A DNA stretch of 64,000 bases from Escallonia rubra (taxonomy: Eukaryota > Streptophyta > Magnoliopsida > Escalloniales > Escalloniaceae). Of the stretch, positions 59,958 to 64,000 are shown piece by piece (position 1 is the stretch's first letter; every line of letters starts with the position of its first letter). Made by a program: the position numbers and the translations under genes. The stretch spans positions 62,001-126,000 of the forward strand of contig JAVXUO010001120.1 in the NCBI GenBank assembly GCA_033065855.1, given 5' to 3'. The notes beneath the pieces were generated by a model. It did not search any database, was not told the DNA's origin, and worked only from the letters and a program-made list of their open reading frames with translations.

Positions 59958-60897
59958 TGTAACGATCCGAAAATTCGGAGCTTCGTCCCCTCGAACTCCA
60001 GGAGCATTAACCTACCACATCACAACACATCAGACCCTGCTTACTAATAAAAATAATCTTAACTCAATCGTAACTTCCATAATAGAGCAAAGCTTCTAAA
60101 TGGACACTAAGTCAAATTCTTCAAAAATATACAGTCTAAAATAAAGTTTAACTTAAGCTAGTTATACAACTTAAAACTTCCAAAATTCATACTTGGGTTC
60201 TTTACAAAGCAACTAACAGTATCGACCCACACAGAGGTCTTACTATACAAAAGTGGTGGGCTCTTTGGAACCTCACACAGACTTTAAACCTAATCCCGAG
60301 CATGCTATAGTTGATCATTACCTGCAGAAGGGAGTCAAACAAAGGGTGAGCTTTTGAGAGCTCAGTAAGGTCGTTTAAGAAACAACTGAAGGAATTACAA
60401 AATGATTCAAAAGTCCATTCAATGATAAAATTTTTCAAACATTTCAAATAATCATAAACAACTTGATGATTTTCCAAAACGATCATAGACAATCATAAAC
60501 ATATATCAAAATGATCATTTGAAGCTCATTTTCAAAGCCATCGTTTTAAAATATAATAATGATTTTTCAAAGGATTTCAAAACGAACAAAGATACTTCAA
60601 GGACAATATGGGAAAGGGTTTCTGATAATCAGAAATAGTTTGATCACAATACAGGGAAGAGTTTCAACTGAATCCCCTTCGATCCAATATCAAGAAATTC
60701 ATTTCCAATCATTTCCAAAACATTCATTGTAAGAAAATTCAGGAGATATTGACCATGGGCAGAGGCAATGCCCCTCAAGTAGTGCACAATATAGTGTACA
60801 TATGCATAATGTACAATAACTAGTCATTTTCATCAAGGTACTAGCCCTGCATACTTATGCAGTTGTAGGCCATCCTTATAATGCCTTCCCATAGAAC
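59958..60897 (-). mobile_element. LTR fragment related to LARD-A/B
   Basis: Starts TGTAACGATCCGAAAATTCGG, like the TGTAACGTCCCGAAATTTCC start of LARD-B. It shares the inner words CTGCAGAAGGGAGTCAAAC and GTGAGCTTTTGAGAGCTCAGTAAGG (60322-60367). No PBS precedes it. It is interrupted at 60898 by the hAT element. Confidence 0.6.
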
Positions 60898-63800
60898 TAG
60901 AGTTGTCAAACGGGCGGGCGGCCCGCGGGCTGGCCCGACCCGGGCCGGTTCTGGCCCGGCCCCGTCGATGAACAGTAGCGGCCCGGGTACAGAGGGCCTG
61001 GGCCTAGACCAGGCCTTCAAAATCTGAAAAATGGCCCGGCCCGGCCCGGCCCGGTTTGGCCCGGGCTTGGCCCGCTCTGCGGCCCGGTTATTTGGCCCGG
61101 TCTGCGGCCCGGGTTTGGCCTGGTTTTGGCCCCATTTTTTTGAATCTTTTGCTTTTCCCCCCCTTTCTTCCACCCCTTTTCCGAGCTTCCTCTTTTGCCC
61201 CCCCGACAGCTATATAACGGCTAGTTTGGGGGGTATTTTAGTCTAACCTATATTTTTCACCTCCTTTACCCTCTTACCCTCCCCAACAACTATAGTTTGT
61301 AGGGGTATTTTTGTCTTTTGTGAAGTTTCTAAAATCTATAAATTCACACCATTTCTCTCTAATTTTTCACACCAATCTTCTTACTCTCTTCTTACTCTCA
61401 CAACAAGCTTTGCTACTATTTTCCTCTCCTTCTCCTACGCTCGCTATTTACTACTAGGATTTACTAATTGGTACTCTTGTTTATTAATTACTAGTCTTGC
61501 TAAATTCTTTTTAATTACTAACTCTCTAATATTTGTTACTCGTTCATTCTTTTAATTGTTATTTCTTATTACTACTCTTATACTTGTGTATTTAGTTACT
61601 CTTACAAAGTTTAGCGTGAAATATGTCTGGAATAATTAAGAGAATTAGGCGTGCATCGTCATCACGAAAAACATCATCATCATCGCAAGCACCACCACCA
61701 GCACAAGCGCCAACGCCACGGCCATCAGAAACACCAATCCAAGCACCAACACAACCATTCGTTCGTGGACGAATGAGTACAGGCTCTATGATAGATACCC
61801 AAGCCAATTGGGAGTTCAATCAAAACATTCCAGATTTTGAATACATGCCTGATGAAGACCCCCCATATTATAGTCAAGGACGCAGCTCGGTTGGCGAAGC
61901 TACTACTCAGTGGGATAATCTGAACCCGATGCTTGGTCATGATGAAGAAGGGCCGAGCAATGCCTCCGATAACGTGCCAGAAGTCCAAAAGGGGAAAAAG
62001 AAGAAAGCCGAGTGTTGGAATCATTTCGACGTAGTTACGGTGGACGACATCCGGAAAGCTCGATGTAAGTAATGTCTTAAATTATTTTCTACTGGTAGTC
62101 GTACTGGACAACTTAACAGGCATTACCCTCAGTGTGCACCTCGACAAGGCCACGTTGAACCTACCAAAACGCAGTTATCTTTTGACGGTAAGTTATTTGT
62201 TTATAATCAGCGAGAGCAAAGAGACGGTCTCGCTGAATTTGTTATTCATGATGAACAAGCCTTTTCTTTTGCCGATAATCCTAAGCACTCTAGATATATG
62301 AACACATACGTTCAACCTTTGTACAAAAAGGTTCATAGAAACACAACTAGATCCGATGCACTCCGACAGTACAAGGCTGCTAAAGCACGCCTTATCGATT
62401 ATTTCGATAAATTTGACGGTAAAGTTAGTCTTACTTCTGATATTTGGCAATCTCCTTATACTTTTGTTAGTTATTCTTGTGTGACCGCTCATTGGATTGA
62501 TGCAGATTGGGTTATGCACAAGAGAATCATCGCTTTCGAGCACTTCCCTTATCCGCACGATGGAATGAACATTGCTACTCTTATATTAAAAGCATGCACC
62601 ACATTTAAAATTAAGGATAAGATTATGAGTGTTAGTTTTGATAATGCTTCTAATAATAAAGTTGTTGTTGCAGCTTTAAAGGAGACGCTTCAACCTGTAC
62701 TTCACGGTGAATTATTTCATGTTCGCTGTGTTTGTCACATTATTAATTTAATTGTTCAAGATGGTTTAGCTGCTGCAGGAGATATTCTGCTCAAAATGAG
62801 GGGTATGACAACGTATGTTAATGGCTCGAGTTTGAGAACACAACAATTTAAAACGTTGTGTGTTCAATATAATATGCCTCGCAGGAGAGCAGTTACAGAT
62901 GTGGTCCACATGTGGAACTCTACATACCACATGCTTTTACACATTCTGGCATACCGAGAAGTCTATACGCATTTTCTACTAACCCAGTTCCCAGCCGGCT
63001 TGCCAACTCAAGAGGAATGGCAGATGGCCACATACCTAGCTGAATTTTTGGAGGTATTCTACACGTCTACCAATTTATTGTCTGGTACGTACTATCCCAC
63101 CTCTCCTCTCGCTGTAATAAAAATTCTGAAGATGGCTACAATGTTAACAAAATGGAGATATATAGGACCCTTTAGGGAAATAGTACAAGTGATGGATCAA
63201 AACTTTAATAAATATTTGAGTAAACTGCCTGCTATTTTTACTGTGGCTACTTGTTTAGATCCTAGGTTAAAGTTGCATGGCGTGAACGCCTCGATACAAG
63301 AGATATCGAAATTAATGCGCTACACAGCAGAGGACACAACCTTGCTCACAGCAAAAGTGAGCAAGAGGTTTGAGGACTTGTTCAACCTCTATCGTAATTC
63401 TGCTGACGTGCGCGGGCGAGCTACATCATCATCCACTGCTGAGAGGTATTATGCGCCATACCTTCAAGGCTTTGAACATCTAGTAGCAAGACAACTACCA
63501 GGTGAAGGTACTTCTAATTCGGGAGGTTCGTATACTTTTTCCTCTTTTAATGAGATTGGTGTATATGCAAATACTGATCATTATTCTGATTTATCAAGGC
63601 AAGAACAGGTTAATTTTAATTTGTTAAATTTTTGGAAACAAAATCAAAACATGTATAAAACTTTATCCCAAATTGCACGGGATGTACTGCCAGTGCAAGC
63701 CTCCACGGTTGCTTCAGAGTCGGCATTTTCAGCAAGCGGGAGGGTTTTGGATGACAGGAGGAGTCGTCTTAACCCCGAGTCGCTCGAGCTATGTGTATGT

Positions 63801-64000
63801 TGGAAGGATTATCTTGATGCGAAATACCGCGAACAAGATAAATCGATTGATGATAGGAAGAGCAGTGACTCGGATATTGAAGTACTTCCGGATGATTAGG
63901 TAATTTGTTTTTATTTTCCTCTTTTGATCCTTTTGGTTGACGCTGCAGATTTCTTGATATTTGATTTTTAATATTTTGGATAGAAATGTATTATTATTTT
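60898..64000 (+). mobile_element. hAT element, left part (right end beyond the window)
   Basis: Starts TAGAGTTGTCAAACGGGCGG. Subterminal DNA (60910-61125) is packed with GGCCCGG/CCGGGCC words, typical of plant hAT elements with TAGxxxTGxCAAACGGG ends. A transposase frame follows. The right terminus and target duplication are not in the window. Confidence 0.8.
61623..63899 (+). pseudogene. hAT transposase with BED zinc finger, one nonsense codon
   Basis: A single frame of 758 codons, interrupted only by TAA at 62070-62072 (codon 150). Order: a Ser/Pro/Gln-rich N-terminus (to about 75); a BED finger with C148, C151, H167 and C171 (ECWNHFDVV...ARCK-stop-C...GQLNRHYPQC); the RNase-H-like core with D273 (LTSDIWQS) and D340 (SFDNASNN), then CVCHIINL; and the C-terminal hAT dimerisation block (about 680-735: NFWKQNQ, STVASESAFSASGRVLDDRR, LNPESLELCVCWKDYL). 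Known: this layout is that of Ac-like/RICESLEEPER-type transposases, which cut and paste the element in the nucleus. The stop sits between the two Cys where an aromatic residue (Y/F) is usual, so one base change would explain it. Everything after it is intact, so decay is recent. Confidence 0.92.

Noticed and set aside
62065..62174. An intron starting at GTAAGT that would remove the transposase stop
   Set aside because: The nearby acceptors I checked give lengths that are not multiples of three and would delete part of the zinc finger. A nonsense change is simpler.

Overview
This is nuclear DNA of a flowering plant. It has long AT-rich stretches, GT-AG introns, (CT)n/(GA)n tracts and a dense, nested population of plant transposable elements: LTR retrotransposons primed by initiator-Met tRNA, CACTA, hAT and PIF/Harbinger DNA transposons, a LINE and a Copia relic. 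I saw no rRNA, tRNA, CRISPR or bacterial-style operon. The species cannot be named from the sequence. Nearly everything recognisable is mobile. Host genes appear as one small three-exon gene at the left and as fragments captured inside transposons.

Left part (1-10 kb): a 1.0-kb PIF/Harbinger-like MITE (388-1394, TTA target duplication) lies just upstream of a three-exon gene (exons 1686-1845, 1917-2072, 7269-7474; 173 aa) of unknown function whose exons 1 and 2 encode two copies of one motif. Its 5.2-kb second intron holds a hAT-like insert and a decayed antisense Copia polyprotein. Exon-like scraps follow to 9.5 kb. A broken LINE (about 10075-14600) is split by a 3.06-kb CACTA element (CACTA-A, 11134-14192, target duplication ATT).

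Middle part (17-49.5 kb) is one nested stack. The oldest layer is a minus-strand LARD-like retrotransposon (LARD-B) with about 3.6-kb LTRs and a 266-bp core. Its 3' LTR (up to 19372) carries a 1.14-kb hAT element with a perfect 8-bp target duplication. Its 5' LTR is broken into three pieces (19639-20757, 38591-39680, 48149-49510) by a 17.8-kb CACTA element (C1, 20758-38587, target duplication GAG) and by a solo LTR-like element (39681-48143, target duplication ACATG). That solo LTR is itself split by a second LARD (LARD-A, 39940-47843, target duplication GGCAA; 3.7-kb LTRs around a 424-bp core). Inside C1 are a Pack-CACTA with two CACTIN exons (23201-24302), a pair of inverted CACTA-D copies forming a long inverted repeat around 25.9-26.1 kb, a third LARD-like element (28257-33441), and an antisense coiled-coil exon (35639-35842).

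Right part (49.5-64 kb): a complete CACTA-D element (50231-56981, target duplication TAA) carries the start of a probable element-encoded gene and an intact antisense exon of an AUX1/LAX auxin influx carrier. LTR-like remnants follow, then a decayed tandem array of about 100-bp units (58739-59650), an LTR fragment (59958-60897), and the left end of an autonomous-type hAT element. Its BED-finger transposase (61623-63899) is full length except for one in-frame stop codon.

The most notable system-level signal is that every CACTA family here shares the CACTACAAGAAA-type terminus. Each family fills its subterminal DNA with a different short self-complementary CpG-containing word: CTACGGT/ACCGTAG, CCGTCG/CGACGG, TGACGAA/TTCGTCA or CAGCGGT/ACCGCTG. 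Several of these elements have picked up host exons.
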